From Hydrogenophilales bacterium 28-61-23 (GTDB taxonomy: Bacteria > Pseudomonadota > Gammaproteobacteria > Burkholderiales > Thiobacillaceae), in contig NCGJ01000001.1 of NCBI GenBank assembly GCA_002281555.1, positions 265,914 through 329,913 of the forward strand: DNA of 64,000 nt, read 5' to 3'. This document shows, piece after piece, positions 28,973 to 38,539 of this stretch. Numbering within the stretch: position 1 is the stretch's first letter; each line of letters begins with the position of its first letter. Both the position numbers and the translations under genes were made by a program. The notes below the pieces were generated by a model that saw nothing but the letters and a program-made list of their open reading frames with translations, did no database searches and was not told the DNA's origin.

Positions 28973-29962
28973 ATGATCAAACGCCTGCCTCTCATGCTCG
29001 CCCTGCTGCCCGGAGTCGCGGTCGCCGCGACCGGAAACGTGGACGTCCATGGCCAAATACAGATCGGCGCCGGCTTCGACATCGTGTTCGACTACAGCTA
29101 CGACACCGGCGGCTTCTTCGCCGACGCTACACGCAAGAACCTGCTGGAGGCCGCGGCCGGCGTGTACGAGAGCCGCATCACCGACAGCCTGGGCGCCATC
29201 ACCTCGAGCGGCGACAACGCGTTCGCCATCGGCTTCTACGACCCGGCCAGCGCCAACGGCTACATCAACGAGAATTTCGACAATCTGGCCCTGAACACCG
29301 TCTCCATCGCCGCCAACGAGTACCGCATCTACGTGGGCGGCGCGGCCCTGGCCGAGGACACCCTGGGGCAAGGCGCGGCGGGCGGTTTCTCCTTCACCAC
29401 CAGCGCCGATGCCAACGGCCTGGCCTTCGAGAACAGCATCAGCCGCAGCCAAGCCGGCTTCATGCCCTTCGTCAACAATGGCGCCAACGACACCGACTTC
29501 GCCCCCTGGGGCGGCTCCATCGCCTTCAACAGCGGCCTCAACGACTGGTATTTCGACGCCACGCCCGCCACCACAGAAAGCTTCTCCGGCTACGACTTCT
29601 ACTCGGTGGCCCTGCACGAGATCGCCCATGTGCTGGGAGTGGGCGTCGCCGACTCCTGGGTCAATCAGGTGAACGGGGTTGCACACACCTTCACCGGCAG
29701 CTTTTCCGGCACGGTGGCCCTGGAGAACGACGACTCCCACTGGAAAGATGGCGTGACCAGCCCCATCGATGGCCAGGGCAGCTTCGAAACCGCCATGGCC
29801 CCCAGCATCGGCAACGGCGCCCGCAAACAGCTCACCGACCTGGACTGGAACGGCCTGCGCGACATCGGCTGGCAGGTGGCCGCGGTGCCCGAACCGGAGA
29901 CCTGGGCCATGCTGCTGGCCGGCCTCGGCCTGGTGGGCATGATGGCGCGCCGCCGCGCCTGA
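28973..29962 (+). CDS. PEP-CTERM metalloprotease-like secreted protein
   Basis: A 329-residue exported protein. A signal peptide ends near VAVAATG. The zinc motif HEIAHVLGVGVAD fits HExxHxxGxx(H/D) of metzincin-like proteases, with ETAMAPS as a possible Met-turn. The C-terminus, AVPEPETWAMLLAG, then a helix and MMARRRA, is a PEP-CTERM sorting signal. It would be cut by exosortase and released or anchored outside, often with exopolysaccharide; no exosortase gene is in the window. I chose MIKRLPLM because GGGGA lies 7 bp upstream. It splits the usual rnf-nth pairing and has its own terminator. The substrate is unknown. Confidence 0.85.
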   Translation: MIKRLPLMLALLPGVAVAATGNVDVHGQIQIGAGFDIVFDYSYDTGGFFADATRKNLLEAAAGVYESRITDSLGAITSSGDNAFAIGFYDPASANGYINENFDNLALNTVSIAANEYRIYVGGAALAEDTLGQGAAGGFSFTTSADANGLAFENSISRSQAGFMPFVNNGANDTDFAPWGGSIAFNSGLNDWYFDATPATTESFSGYDFYSVALHEIAHVLGVGVADSWVNQVNGVAHTFTGSFSGTVALENDDSHWKDGVTSPIDGQGSFETAMAPSIGNGARKQLTDLDWNGLRDIGWQVAAVPEPETWAMLLAGLGLVGMMARRRA

Positions 29963-29981
29963 GCCCTCCCACCGCTCGACC

Positions 29982-30009
29982 AGGGGCGCGCGACGCCCCT
30001 TTTCTTTTA
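29982..30009 (+). terminator. Intrinsic terminator after the PEP-CTERM gene
   Basis: AGGGGCG and CGCCCCT pair around CGCGA and are followed by TTTCTTTT, 20 bp after the stop. It separates this gene from nth. Confidence 0.85.
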
Positions 30010-30019
30010 TCATTGGCCC

Positions 30020-30652
30020 ATGAACGCCGCCCGCCGCCGCGAAATCTTCGAACGCCTGAAGGCCGCCAATCATCACCCCACGACCGAACTTGTTCACCGC
30101 TCGCCGTTTGAATTGCTGATCGCCGTGATGCTGTCGGCGCAAGCGACCGACAAGAGCGTCAACATCGCTACGGCGACACTGTTTCCTGCGGCCGATACAC
30201 CCGAGAAAATATTGTCGCTGGGCGAAGATGCGCTGAAATCGCATATCCGCAGCATCGGCCTGTTTCCGACCAAGGCGAAAAACATCCTCGCCACCTGCCA
30301 GATACTGCTCGACAAACACGCCGGCGTGGTGCCGCGCGAGCGCGACGCGCTCGAAGCCCTGCCCGGCGTCGGCCGCAAGACCGCGAACGTGGTGCTCAAC
30401 ACCGCTTTTGGCGAACCGACCATCGCGGTCGATACGCATATTTTTCGCGTGTCCAATCGCACCGGACTGGCGCCGGGCAAGACCGTGCTGGAGGTGGAAA
30501 CCAAATTGATGCGCAACGTGCCGGTCGAATATCGGCTCGACGCGCATCACTGGCTGATTCTGCATGGCCGTTATGTCTGCAAGGCGCGCAAGCCGGAATG
30601 CGGTCGCTGCGTCATCCGCGATCTTTGCGATTGCCAGGACAAGACGGCGTGA
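30020..30652 (+). CDS. nth: Endonuclease III
   Basis: A 210-residue base-excision repair enzyme that removes oxidised pyrimidines and nicks the DNA. The helix-hairpin-helix LPGVGRKTANVVL carries the catalytic Lys, and VDTHIFRV the catalytic Asp. The C-terminal 4Fe-4S loop is C-x6-C-x2-C-x5-C (CKARKPECGRCVIRDLC). Its length is as in E. coli. The stop overlaps the GTG start of the FIST gene. The gene order rnf...nth is as in enterobacteria, but with one gene inserted. Confidence 0.97.
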   Translation: MNAARRREIFERLKAANHHPTTELVHRSPFELLIAVMLSAQATDKSVNIATATLFPAADTPEKILSLGEDALKSHIRSIGLFPTKAKNILATCQILLDKHAGVVPRERDALEALPGVGRKTANVVLNTAFGEPTIAVDTHIFRVSNRTGLAPGKTVLEVETKLMRNVPVEYRLDAHHWLILHGRYVCKARKPECGRCVIRDLCDCQDKTA

Positions 30653-31731
30653 AAGCCGCGACCGGCATCAAGCAAGGCCGTCATGTCGATCCCGCCCTGG
30701 CGGCGCAAGCCGTACGGATGGCGATGGACGCGGCGGAACTCGAAATCGCGCAATCCGTCGTTTTGTATCTGAGCAGCGATTTTGCGCATGACCCGCAAGC
30801 CGCGATCAATGCGGCCGCGCGCGCCGCCCAATGCACCCAGGTGGCCGGTTGCACCGCCGCCGGCGTGTTCACCGAAGCGGATTGGGTGCTCGATGCGCCT
30901 GCCGCCGCCGCGTTGGTTCTGGGCGAAGGCGCCAGTCTGCGGACGGCGCAATCCGATACCGCCCAGGTTCTCACCTACAGCGCCCCGAATGCGCTCGACC
31001 TGGCTTGGCTCCAGTCCGGCCCGCCACGCTATGGCGGCGTTTCCGGCGATGCCACCGGCCAGGGGCCATACTCGGTGTGGCAAAACACACGCATCCAGGC
31101 CAATGGCCGGTGCGAGTTATGCGTACATGGCGCGCGCCTGCGCGTGGACTTTACCCAGGGGGTGCATCCCCTTTCCCGGCCGGCCCGACTGACCAAGGTT
31201 GCCGGCCATGACGTGCAAACGCTCGGCGGCATGCCCGCTCTCGCCAGTCTGGCGCGGGAGCTTCCGCTTAGCATGCGTGCGCTGGAGCGCATTCCCACCT
31301 ATCTGCTGATGGCCGGCATTCCCTATGGCGAACGCGAAAACGCCCTCCAGGAAGGCCGCTACCATCTGCTACCGGTGGTGGCGGTAAACGGCAACGATCA
31401 ATCCGTCACCATCGCCGGCCAACTCGAACCTGGCGTCGAACTGTTCTGGGCGCTGCGCAAACCCAAGGCGGCGGCGGACGACATGGCGGCGATGCTGACT
31501 CGCTTCTGCGCGGACACTGTGTCCACACCCCGTTTCGGCCTGATGTTTCCGTGCATGGGACGCGGCCCGATGTTTTACGGCGGCGAGGACCGCGATCTGA
31601 CTATCCTCGCCGAACGCTTTCCCGGACTGCCTTTCATCGGTTTCTACGGCAACGGCGAGATCGCCTACCTCGATGGCGCCAATCGTCTGCTGCAATACAG
31701 CAGCGTACTGGCGCTGGGCTACGATCTGTAA
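30649..31731 (+). CDS. FIST-domain sensory protein
   Basis: A 360-residue protein with both FIST N and FIST C parts, predicted in the literature to bind small ligands such as amino acids. Seen here: VAGCTAAGVFTE in the N-terminal domain, and CMGRGPMFYGGEDRDLTI with GFYGNGEIAY in the C-terminal domain. It has no kinase or cyclase output and no membrane segment, so it is a stand-alone binding protein. The GTG start overlaps the nth stop. Function not proven in this family. Confidence 0.85.
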   Translation: MKAATGIKQGRHVDPALAAQAVRMAMDAAELEIAQSVVLYLSSDFAHDPQAAINAAARAAQCTQVAGCTAAGVFTEADWVLDAPAAAALVLGEGASLRTAQSDTAQVLTYSAPNALDLAWLQSGPPRYGGVSGDATGQGPYSVWQNTRIQANGRCELCVHGARLRVDFTQGVHPLSRPARLTKVAGHDVQTLGGMPALASLARELPLSMRALERIPTYLLMAGIPYGERENALQEGRYHLLPVVAVNGNDQSVTIAGQLEPGVELFWALRKPKAAADDMAAMLTRFCADTVSTPRFGLMFPCMGRGPMFYGGEDRDLTILAERFPGLPFIGFYGNGEIAYLDGANRLLQYSSVLALGYDL

Positions 31732-31755
31732 CCAAACAATCTCAAAAGACACGCC

Positions 31756-32181
31756 ATGTTCAATCCCAGCCGAGACCAGGTACGCGAATTCTTTTTTGGC
31801 GTCTGGAGCAAATTCAACGCCAAGCAAGCCCTGTCGGATATCGAAAAAATCGCGCTTGAACACATTGCCAGCCACCCGGAATACCACGCCATCCTGGCGC
31901 AACCGGAGCGCTATCAGAACCGGGAATGGCGACCGGAAATGGGCGAGACGAATCCGTTTTTGCATCTCTCCATGCACCTTTCCATCAGCGAGCAGCTATC
32001 GATCGATCAGCCGGCCGGCGTCAAAACCCGCTATCTCGCGCTCGCCGAGCGCCTGGGCGATGAACATGCGGCTCAACACGCGGTGATGGATTGCCTGGCG
32101 GAAATGATCTGGCAGGCGCAACGCAACAACCTGGCCCCGGATGCGCTGGCCTACCTGGAGTGTCTTGAAAAAAAGAGCTGA
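31756..32181 (+). CDS. DUF1841 family protein
   Basis: A 141-residue cytoplasmic protein of a conserved beta/gammaproteobacterial family of unknown function. The start MFNPSRDQVREFFF, the middle EMGETNPFLHLSMHLSISEQ and AQHAVMDCLAEMIWQAQ fit it well. His residues in HLSMHLSI and HAVMDC could bind metal, but that is only a guess. It follows the FIST gene by 24 bp on the same strand and may share its transcript. Confidence 0.85.
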   Translation: MFNPSRDQVREFFFGVWSKFNAKQALSDIEKIALEHIASHPEYHAILAQPERYQNREWRPEMGETNPFLHLSMHLSISEQLSIDQPAGVKTRYLALAERLGDEHAAQHAVMDCLAEMIWQAQRNNLAPDALAYLECLEKKS

Positions 32182-32287
32182 CGCAGCACGAATTCCAGCT
32201 CGCCACACCTTTGCAGCGGGACAAAATTCATCGCCATACGCAACGCCGCCAACGCAACAAGCGCGTGCCGCGCGAAGCTGCAGTCCC

Positions 32288-35200
32288 TCAGGCGGGCGAC
32301 TTGGATAGCAGTTTCCGCATGCGGCAAATGGCATCGTCGACGTAGGTGAAGACGACCGGGATCACCAACAGACTGAGGAAGGTCGAGGTGATCAGGCCGC
32401 CGATGACGACGATGGCCATCGGCGCGCGAAAACTCGGGTCGGTGCCGATGCCGAGGGCGATTGGCAGCATGCCGGCGCCCATGGCGATGGTGGTCATCAC
32501 GATGGGCCGGGCGCGTTTGTGGCAGGCATCGAGCAGGGCATGCCAGCGATCCAGGCCGGGGTTTCCATCGACGCCGCGGCGGGCGAGGATGACGTAGTCG
32601 ATCAGCAGGATCGAGTTCTTGGTGGCGACCCCCATCAGCATGATCAAGCCGATCATCGACGGCATCGTCAGTGCCGTCTGGGTGACGAACAGCGCGAGAA
32701 AAGCGCCCGGCACCGACAGCACCAGCGCGGTCAGGATGGTGGCGGGCTGCACGAAGTCCCGGAACAGCAGCACCAGCACGACATAGATGCACAGCACGCC
32801 GATCAGCATGGCGAGGCCGAAACTGTTGAACAGTTCGTTCATTGCTTCCGCATCGCCGATGCTGGTTTGCAGGATGCCCGGCGGCAGCTTGTTCAGGCTG
32901 GGCAGCGCGAGCGCGATTTTTTCAACCTCGCCAAGCGGCTGCTGGTTGAGTTCGATTTCGAAATTGATGTTGCGCAGGCGGTCGTACCGGTCGATCTCGG
33001 CCGGACCGCCGGTGATCGCCAGACTGGCGACGTTGGCTATCATGACCGGGCCATGTTTGCCAGGTACGGTCAAGCGCCCGAGCAGGTTCAAATCCTGGCG
33101 GGCTTCCGCTGGCAGCTTGACCACGATGGGCACCTGGCGCTGGGCGAGATTCAATTTGGCGATGCTCTGGTCGTAATCGCCGGCCGTGGCGATGCGCAGC
33201 ACGTCGGCGATGGCGGCCGAGGTGACGCCCAGGTCGGCGGCGCGGGCGAAGTCGGGACGCACAACCAGTTCCGGCCGGGTCAGGCTCGCCGTGCTGGTGA
33301 CCGCGCCGATGCCGGGAATCGTGCGCAGTTCCCGCTCCACCGTGCGGGCATGTTCGGCCAGCAGCGGACCGTTCTCGCTCGTCAGCACCAGCACGTATTT
33401 TTCATTGGCGCCGCCCAGGCCGACCTTGACCTGCACGCCGGGCAATACCGCCAGGGCCTCGCGCAACTGGCGCTCCACCTCTTGTTTCTTGACGCCGCCG
33501 CGCTCTTTGCGCGGCGTCATGTTGATGGTCAGCGTCGCCTTGCGCACCTCGGACGCGCCGCGCGCGGCGAACGGATCGCTGCCGGCCGCGCCGCCGCCGA
33601 TGGCGGTATAGACCATCTTGACATGCGGATGCCGTTCCACGATGCGGCGGGCCTGCTCGGCGGCGGCATAGGTTTCCTTGAATGTGCTGCCGGGTTGCAG
33701 CGCAAGATAAACCTGGGTCTGCGACAGATCGTCCGGCGGCATGAAACCGGTCGCCAGCAGAGGTACCAGCGCGAACGAGCCGAAGAAAAAGAATGCGGTG
33801 GCGAACAGGGTGGCAATACGGTGCTTCAGGCACCACGCGGCCCAGCCGGTGTAAGTTACCAGCCAGCCCGGCTCATGGCGCACCTGCTTGGGCGGGCGCA
33901 GCAGATAGGCGGCCATCATCGGCGTCAGCATGCGCGCGACGACCAGCGAGAAGAACACGGCAATCGCCGCGGTCCAGCCGAACTGGACGAAGAATTTGCC
34001 CGCCACGCCGCTCATATAGGCGGTGGGCAGGAACACCGCGATCAGCGTGAAGGTGGTGGCGATCACCGCCAGCCCGATTTCGTCGGCGGCTTCCATCGCG
34101 GCCCGATAGGGTGTCTTGCCCTGAGCCAGATGGCGCATGATGTTCTCGATCTCGACGATGGCATCGTCGACCAGGATGCCGACGACCAGCGACATCGAAA
34201 GCAGCGTCACCACGTTGAGCGTGAAGCCCAGAAGGTACATCGCGGCGAAGGCCGGAATGATAGACAGCGGCAGCGCGACGGCCGAAACCAGCGTGGCCCG
34301 CCAGTCGCGCAGGAACAGCCAGACGACGAGGACGGCGAGCAGCGCGCCCTCGATCAGCAACGCCATCGAACCCTCGAAGTTCTCGACCACCGGATCGACG
34401 AAATTGAACGCCTCGGTGACGCTGATATCCGCATGCTCCGCCTTCAGCTTTGCCAGGGCGGCGCGCACGCCGTCGGCGACCTCGACCTCGCCGGCGCCCC
34501 GGCTGCGGACAATTTCGAAACCAACCACCGGTTTGCCGTTGAGCAGCGCCGCCGAGCGCCGTTCGGCCACGCTGTCGCTGACCGTCGCCAGTTCGTTGAG
34601 CCGGATCCGGCGCCCGTCGGACAGGGCGATTTCCAGCGCGCCGAGCTCCTCCGCCGACTGCACGGTGGCGATGGTGCGCACCGACTGCTCGGCGCCGCCG
34701 ACATCGGCGCGGCCGCCCGAGGCCTCCTGCTGAATCTGGCGCAACTGGCGCGACACGTCGGCGGCCGTGGCGCGCAGCGCCAGCAAGCGAGCCGGATCGA
34801 GCTCGACCCGAATCTCGCGCGTGACGCCACCGACGCGCGAGATGGCGCCGACCCCGCGCACGCTGAGCATGGCCTTGGTCACCGTGTTGTCGACGAACCA
34901 GGACAGCGCCTCATCGTCCATCCGGGTGGAGGCGACGGTATAGGTGAGGATGGGCGCGCCGGAGAGATCGACCTTCGAAATCACCGGGTCCTTGAGATCG
35001 CCCGGCAGGTCGGCGCGGACGCGCGAGACGGCATCGCGCACATCGTCGACCGCTTCCTGGGTCGGTTTTTCCAGCCGAAATTCGGCGGTAATGGTCGCAG
35101 TGCCGTCCTGCACCTTGGTGTGGACGTGCTTGAGACCCTGCAACGTGGCGACCGAGTTTTCGATCTTGCGCGCCACCTCGGTTTCCATCTGCGCCGGCGC

Positions 35201-35362
35201 CGCGCCGGGCAGGCTGGCGGTCACCGTGACCATGGGCAGATCGATATCCGGGAATTGCTGGATCTTCATGCCCTTGAAGGCCAGCAGGCCGAACAGCGTG
35301 AGCATGACAAACAGCAATATCCCCGGAATCGGGTTGCGGATAGACCAGGCGGAAACGTTCAT
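32288..35362 (-). CDS. RND efflux transporter permease
   Basis: A 1024-residue inner-membrane pump of the hydrophobe/amphiphile efflux (AcrB-like) family. The N-terminus SIRNPIPGILLFVMLTLFGL and two large periplasmic loops fit. The proton-relay Asp pair is in SLVVGILVDDAIVEIENI, and the second-half counterpart is IGLIMLMGVATKNSILLIDY. It exports drugs or lipophilic compounds by proton antiport; the exact substrate cannot be read. The start overlaps the adaptor stop by ATGA. No outer-membrane channel gene is adjacent, so a shared TolC-like protein is needed. Confidence 0.93.
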   Translation of the reverse strand: MNVSAWSIRNPIPGILLFVMLTLFGLLAFKGMKIQQFPDIDLPMVTVTASLPGAAPAQMETEVARKIENSVATLQGLKHVHTKVQDGTATITAEFRLEKPTQEAVDDVRDAVSRVRADLPGDLKDPVISKVDLSGAPILTYTVASTRMDDEALSWFVDNTVTKAMLSVRGVGAISRVGGVTREIRVELDPARLLALRATAADVSRQLRQIQQEASGGRADVGGAEQSVRTIATVQSAEELGALEIALSDGRRIRLNELATVSDSVAERRSAALLNGKPVVGFEIVRSRGAGEVEVADGVRAALAKLKAEHADISVTEAFNFVDPVVENFEGSMALLIEGALLAVLVVWLFLRDWRATLVSAVALPLSIIPAFAAMYLLGFTLNVVTLLSMSLVVGILVDDAIVEIENIMRHLAQGKTPYRAAMEAADEIGLAVIATTFTLIAVFLPTAYMSGVAGKFFVQFGWTAAIAVFFSLVVARMLTPMMAAYLLRPPKQVRHEPGWLVTYTGWAAWCLKHRIATLFATAFFFFGSFALVPLLATGFMPPDDLSQTQVYLALQPGSTFKETYAAAEQARRIVERHPHVKMVYTAIGGGAAGSDPFAARGASEVRKATLTINMTPRKERGGVKKQEVERQLREALAVLPGVQVKVGLGGANEKYVLVLTSENGPLLAEHARTVERELRTIPGIGAVTSTASLTRPELVVRPDFARAADLGVTSAAIADVLRIATAGDYDQSIAKLNLAQRQVPIVVKLPAEARQDLNLLGRLTVPGKHGPVMIANVASLAITGGPAEIDRYDRLRNINFEIELNQQPLGEVEKIALALPSLNKLPPGILQTSIGDAEAMNELFNSFGLAMLIGVLCIYVVLVLLFRDFVQPATILTALVLSVPGAFLALFVTQTALTMPSMIGLIMLMGVATKNSILLIDYVILARRGVDGNPGLDRWHALLDACHKRARPIVMTTIAMGAGMLPIALGIGTDPSFRAPMAIVVIGGLITSTFLSLLVIPVVFTYVDDAICRMRKLLSKSPA

Positions 35363-36516
35363 GGCTTCGATTCTGTCGCGCTCGGAGCCGGCACGATACG
35401 CACGCTGTCGCCGTCCGCCAGGAAGCCGACACCGCTGGCCACCACCCGGGCCTGTGCGTCCAGTCCGCCGCCATCGATCAGTTCGATGCGTTCGCCGAGG
35501 CGCCGCCCGGTGGCGATCTTGGTCTGGATGACCTTCGGGTTGGCCTTCGGCGCGGCTTTATCGGCCTCGATACGGAAAACATAGGCGAAGCCCTCGCGCA
35601 GCAGCACGGCGGATTGCGGCAAGGTCAGCGCCGGGCGCTGGCCAAGGCGGAATTCGCCGCGCGCGAACATGCCGGCGCCGACCACGCCGGCCGCCGCCGC
35701 CGGCAGATCGACATAGACCAGCGCGTTGCCGGTTTGCGGGTCGACCGTGGGCGCCACGGCGCGCACCGTGCCCACCACCACATCGCCACTCGGGCTGTTC
35801 AGGCTGGCCGCCTGGCCGGGTTTGAGGCGACCAAGTTCGGCCGCGGTGACCTCGGCGCGCCATTCCAGCCGGCCGCCGCGAATCAGACGAAACAGTTCCT
35901 GGCCGGGTTGCGTCAGCGTCCCGACCGTGGCGGCGCGGGCCGAAATGATGCCGTCGTCCGGGGCCAGCAGCGTGGCCTTGGAACGTTTCAGTTCGGCCGA
36001 TTGCAGGCGCGCCTTGGTGGCATTGAGGCGGGCGAGCGCGGTATCGGCGACGGTTTGCGACTGCGTGTTCTGCTGCGGGCTGTAAAAACCGCTTTCGGTC
36101 AGTTGCCTGGCCCGCTTCTGGTTGGCCCGGGCTTCGGCCAGCGTGGCCTCGGCTTCGGCAACGCTGGCGCGGGTCTCGGCGAACTCGCTTTCCACGGCAT
36201 CGCCGGCGATACGCGCCAGCACCTGGCCCTTTTTAACGACATCGCCCACGTTGGCGCGCACCTCGGTGATCCGGTAATTGCTGATTTCCGGACCGATCAC
36301 CGCCTCCTGCCAGGCCGCGATATTGCCGCTGGCCTTGAGCGTTTGCGGCCAGTCGATCACCCGCGGCGTGGTCGTGGTCACGCTCAATGCCGGTTTGGCG
36401 GCGGTTGGCCGAGAGCTGGTTTCCTTGGCTGCTTCGCCACAGGCGGTGAGCAATATGGCAACCAACGCCAAGCCGATCAATCGGCCTACGGTGTGCTGTG
36501 GATGGCTTGGTTTCAT
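35359..36516 (-). CDS. RND efflux periplasmic adaptor (membrane fusion lipoprotein)
   Basis: A 385-residue partner of the RND permease. The N-terminal lipobox, LVAILLTACGE, shows a lipoprotein anchored by Cys near residue 26. The adaptor parts are a barrel-sandwich half (NVGDVVKKGQVLARIAG), a helical hairpin (AEATLAEARANQKRARQL), the second half (LLAPDDGIISARAATVGTL), and beta-barrel and membrane-proximal domains. It links the pump to an outer-membrane channel. It is the first gene of the pair. No regulator gene adjoins it. Confidence 0.93.
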   Translation of the reverse strand: MKPSHPQHTVGRLIGLALVAILLTACGEAAKETSSRPTAAKPALSVTTTTPRVIDWPQTLKASGNIAAWQEAVIGPEISNYRITEVRANVGDVVKKGQVLARIAGDAVESEFAETRASVAEAEATLAEARANQKRARQLTESGFYSPQQNTQSQTVADTALARLNATKARLQSAELKRSKATLLAPDDGIISARAATVGTLTQPGQELFRLIRGGRLEWRAEVTAAELGRLKPGQAASLNSPSGDVVVGTVRAVAPTVDPQTGNALVYVDLPAAAAGVVGAGMFARGEFRLGQRPALTLPQSAVLLREGFAYVFRIEADKAAPKANPKVIQTKIATGRRLGERIELIDGGGLDAQARVVASGVGFLADGDSVRIVPAPSATESKP

Positions 36517-36652
36517 GGTCGGGGTTTAAATGTCATTGTCAGATTGCGACATGCATGATTGTCGTCGATCAAGTCGCCAGTATTTATTAACTCGACCGGT
36601 GTGTCGAAAAGGCCGCGAAGTCAAGTCAATACCAAGGCAGAGAAGACTCTGC

Positions 36653-36787
36653 TAGAATGCGCGCCGCTTTACGTCCAACACTGTGTCGGACGAGCGAAAT
36701 CCACACATCCGCACCAGTTAAGGTGCCCCGCACGGACTCGCGGGGTTCTCGGCGGATGGAGGCTTAACCTTAACCTAGGAGTTATTC
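36653..36787 (+). promoter_or_regulatory. rpsB promoter -10 box and structured leader
   Basis: TAGAAT (36653-36658) is a good -10 box; the -35 region is weak. In the leader, CATCCGC (36706-36712) pairs with GCGGATG (36752-36758). Between them lie two hairpins: ACC-AGTTAA-GGT and CCCCGC-ACGGACTC-GCGGGG. Together they would make a three-way junction ending 29 bp before the rpsB ATG. This is a good candidate for S2 autoregulation. AGGAG lies just before the start codon. Confidence 0.6.
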
Positions 36788-37537
36788 ATGTCCGTAACCA
36801 TGCGTCAGATGCTCGAAGCCGGTGTTCATTTCGGCCACCAAACCCGTTACTGGAACCCGAAGATGGCCCCTTACATCTTCGGCCACCGCAACAAAATCCA
36901 CATCATCAATCTGGAAAAGACCCTGCCGTTGTTCAACGACGCCGCCACGTTTGCGCGCCGTCTGTCGTCCAACAAAGGTTCTGTTCTGTTCGTCGGCACC
37001 AAGCGCCAAGCGCGCGAGATCATGGCCGAAGAAGCCGCCCGTTGCGGCATGCCCTGGATTTCCCACCGCTGGCTGGGCGGCATGCTGACCAACTTCAAGA
37101 CGGTCAAGCAGTCGGTCAAGCGGATGAAGGACATCGAAGCGCAACTGGCCGAGCCGGGTGCGATTTCCAAGAAGGAAATCCTGCGCGTTCAACGCGAATT
37201 CGACAAGCTGGAGCAGAGCCTGGGCGGCATCAAGGATATGGATCGTCTGCCGGACGCGCTGTTCGTGGTTGACGTCGGCTACCAGAAAATCGCCATCACC
37301 GAAGCCAACAAGCTGGGCATACCGGTCATCGGCGTGGTCGATACCAACAACTCCCCGCTTGGCATCGATTACGTGGTGCCAGGCAACGACGACTCCAACC
37401 GCGCCATCCGTCTTTACGCGCGCGGTTTGGCCGATGCCATTCTGGAAGGCAAAACCATGGTCATCGAAGAGATGGTCGCGGCGACTCAGGACGAATACGT
37501 TGAAGTTGACGAAGCCAGCGAAGCCAACGCTTCCTGA
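36788..37537 (+). CDS. rpsB: 30S ribosomal protein S2
   Basis: A 249-residue small-subunit ribosomal protein. [24 protein letters not shown] at the N-terminus, [12 protein letters not shown] and the C-terminal part [14 protein letters not shown] are conserved family features. Its length is normal. It is followed by a terminator-like hairpin and then tsf, the classical rpsB-tsf order. It heads the translation and envelope block of this chromosome. Confidence 0.99.
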   Translation: MSVTMRQMLEAGVHFGHQTRYWNPKMAPYIFGHRNKIHIINLEKTLPLFNDAATFARRLSSNKGSVLFVGTKRQAREIMAEEAARCGMPWISHRWLGGMLTNFKTVKQSVKRMKDIEAQLAEPGAISKKEILRVQREFDKLEQSLGGIKDMDRLPDALFVVDVGYQKIAITEANKLGIPVIGVVDTNNSPLGIDYVVPGNDDSNRAIRLYARGLADAILEGKTMVIEEMVAATQDEYVEVDEASEANAS

Positions 37538-37607
37538 TGCGGACGCCACGAACCTCATCGGGCGGCTTGCATGCCCAATTTATGACTAACCGTTAACCCT
37601 ATTCACG

Positions 37608-37633
37608 ACGCCCCGCTTATCGGGGCGTTTTTT
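37608..37633 (+). terminator. Intercistronic terminator between rpsB and tsf
   Basis: ACGCCCCG and CGGGGCGT pair around CTTAT and are followed by six T. It probably ends part of the rpsB transcripts and lowers tsf expression, as known in E. coli. Confidence 0.85.
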
Positions 37634-37661
37634 CGATAAAGAACTGTTCAGGAGAAACAAA

Positions 37662-38534
37662 ATGGCGGAAATCACCGCATCGATGGTCAAAGAACTGCGT
37701 GAGCGCACCGACGCGCCCATGATGGACTGCAAGAAAGCGCTGACCGAAGCCGAAGGCGATATGCAAAAGGCCGAGGAAATCCTGCGCGTGCGCTTCGGCA
37801 ACAAGGCCGCCAAGAGCGCCGGCCGTGTCGCCGCCGAAGGCGTGGTTGCCGTCACCATCAGCGCCGACGGCAAGACCGCCGCGATGCTGGAAGTGAACTG
37901 CGAAACCGACTTCGTCGCCAAGAACGACGATTTCCTGGCCCTTGCCAAAGCCCTGGCCCAGATGGTCATCGATCAGAACCCGGCCGACGTCGCCGCCCTC
38001 TCCGCCCTGCCCTATGCCGGCAAAAGCGTGGAAGAAACGCGTACCGAACTGGTCGGCAAGATGGGCGAAAACATGTCCATCCGTCGCTTCGTGCGTTTGT
38101 CCGCCCAGGGCAAGTTCGCCAGCTACATCCACGGCAGCAAGATCGGCGTGCTGGTCGACGTTTCCGGCGATGAAGCGATTGCGCGCGATATCGCCATGCA
38201 TATCGCGGCTTCCAAGCCCAAGTCGCTGGATGCTTCCGGCGTGTCGCAAGACCTGATCGACACCGAGCGCCGCGTCGCCATCGAGAAAGCCAAGGAAGCC
38301 GGCAAGCCGGAAGCCATGCTGGAGAAGATCGCCGAAGGCACCGTGCAGAAATTCCTCAAGGACGTCACCTTGCTGTCGCAGCCTTTCGTCAAGGATGACA
38401 AGCAGGCGGTCGAACAAGTGCTGAAGTCCAAGGGCTCGCAGTGCCATGGCTTCACCATGTTCATCGTTGGCGAAGGCATCGAGAAAAAAGTTACCGACTT
38501 CGCCGCCGAAGTGGCCGCGGCCTCCAAGGTCTAA
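37662..38534 (+). CDS. tsf: Elongation factor Ts
   Basis: A 290-residue guanine-nucleotide exchange factor for EF-Tu. The N-terminal UBA-like domain has [19 protein letters not shown], and the core domain has [14 protein letters not shown] (here [14 protein letters not shown]). AGGAGA precedes the ATG. A short C-terminal module ([12 protein letters not shown]) is present, as in E. coli. It is 5 bp from pyrH. Confidence 0.99.
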   Translation: MAEITASMVKELRERTDAPMMDCKKALTEAEGDMQKAEEILRVRFGNKAAKSAGRVAAEGVVAVTISADGKTAAMLEVNCETDFVAKNDDFLALAKALAQMVIDQNPADVAALSALPYAGKSVEETRTELVGKMGENMSIRRFVRLSAQGKFASYIHGSKIGVLVDVSGDEAIARDIAMHIAASKPKSLDASGVSQDLIDTERRVAIEKAKEAGKPEAMLEKIAEGTVQKFLKDVTLLSQPFVKDDKQAVEQVLKSKGSQCHGFTMFIVGEGIEKKVTDFAAEVAAASKV

Positions 38535-38539
38535 GTCGC

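Noticed and set aside
32519..35584. A 1021-codon open frame opposite the RND permease (similar ones lie opposite kdpB and smc)
   Set aside because: His/Arg/Gln-rich composition and the clear RND gene on the other strand mark it as a shadow.
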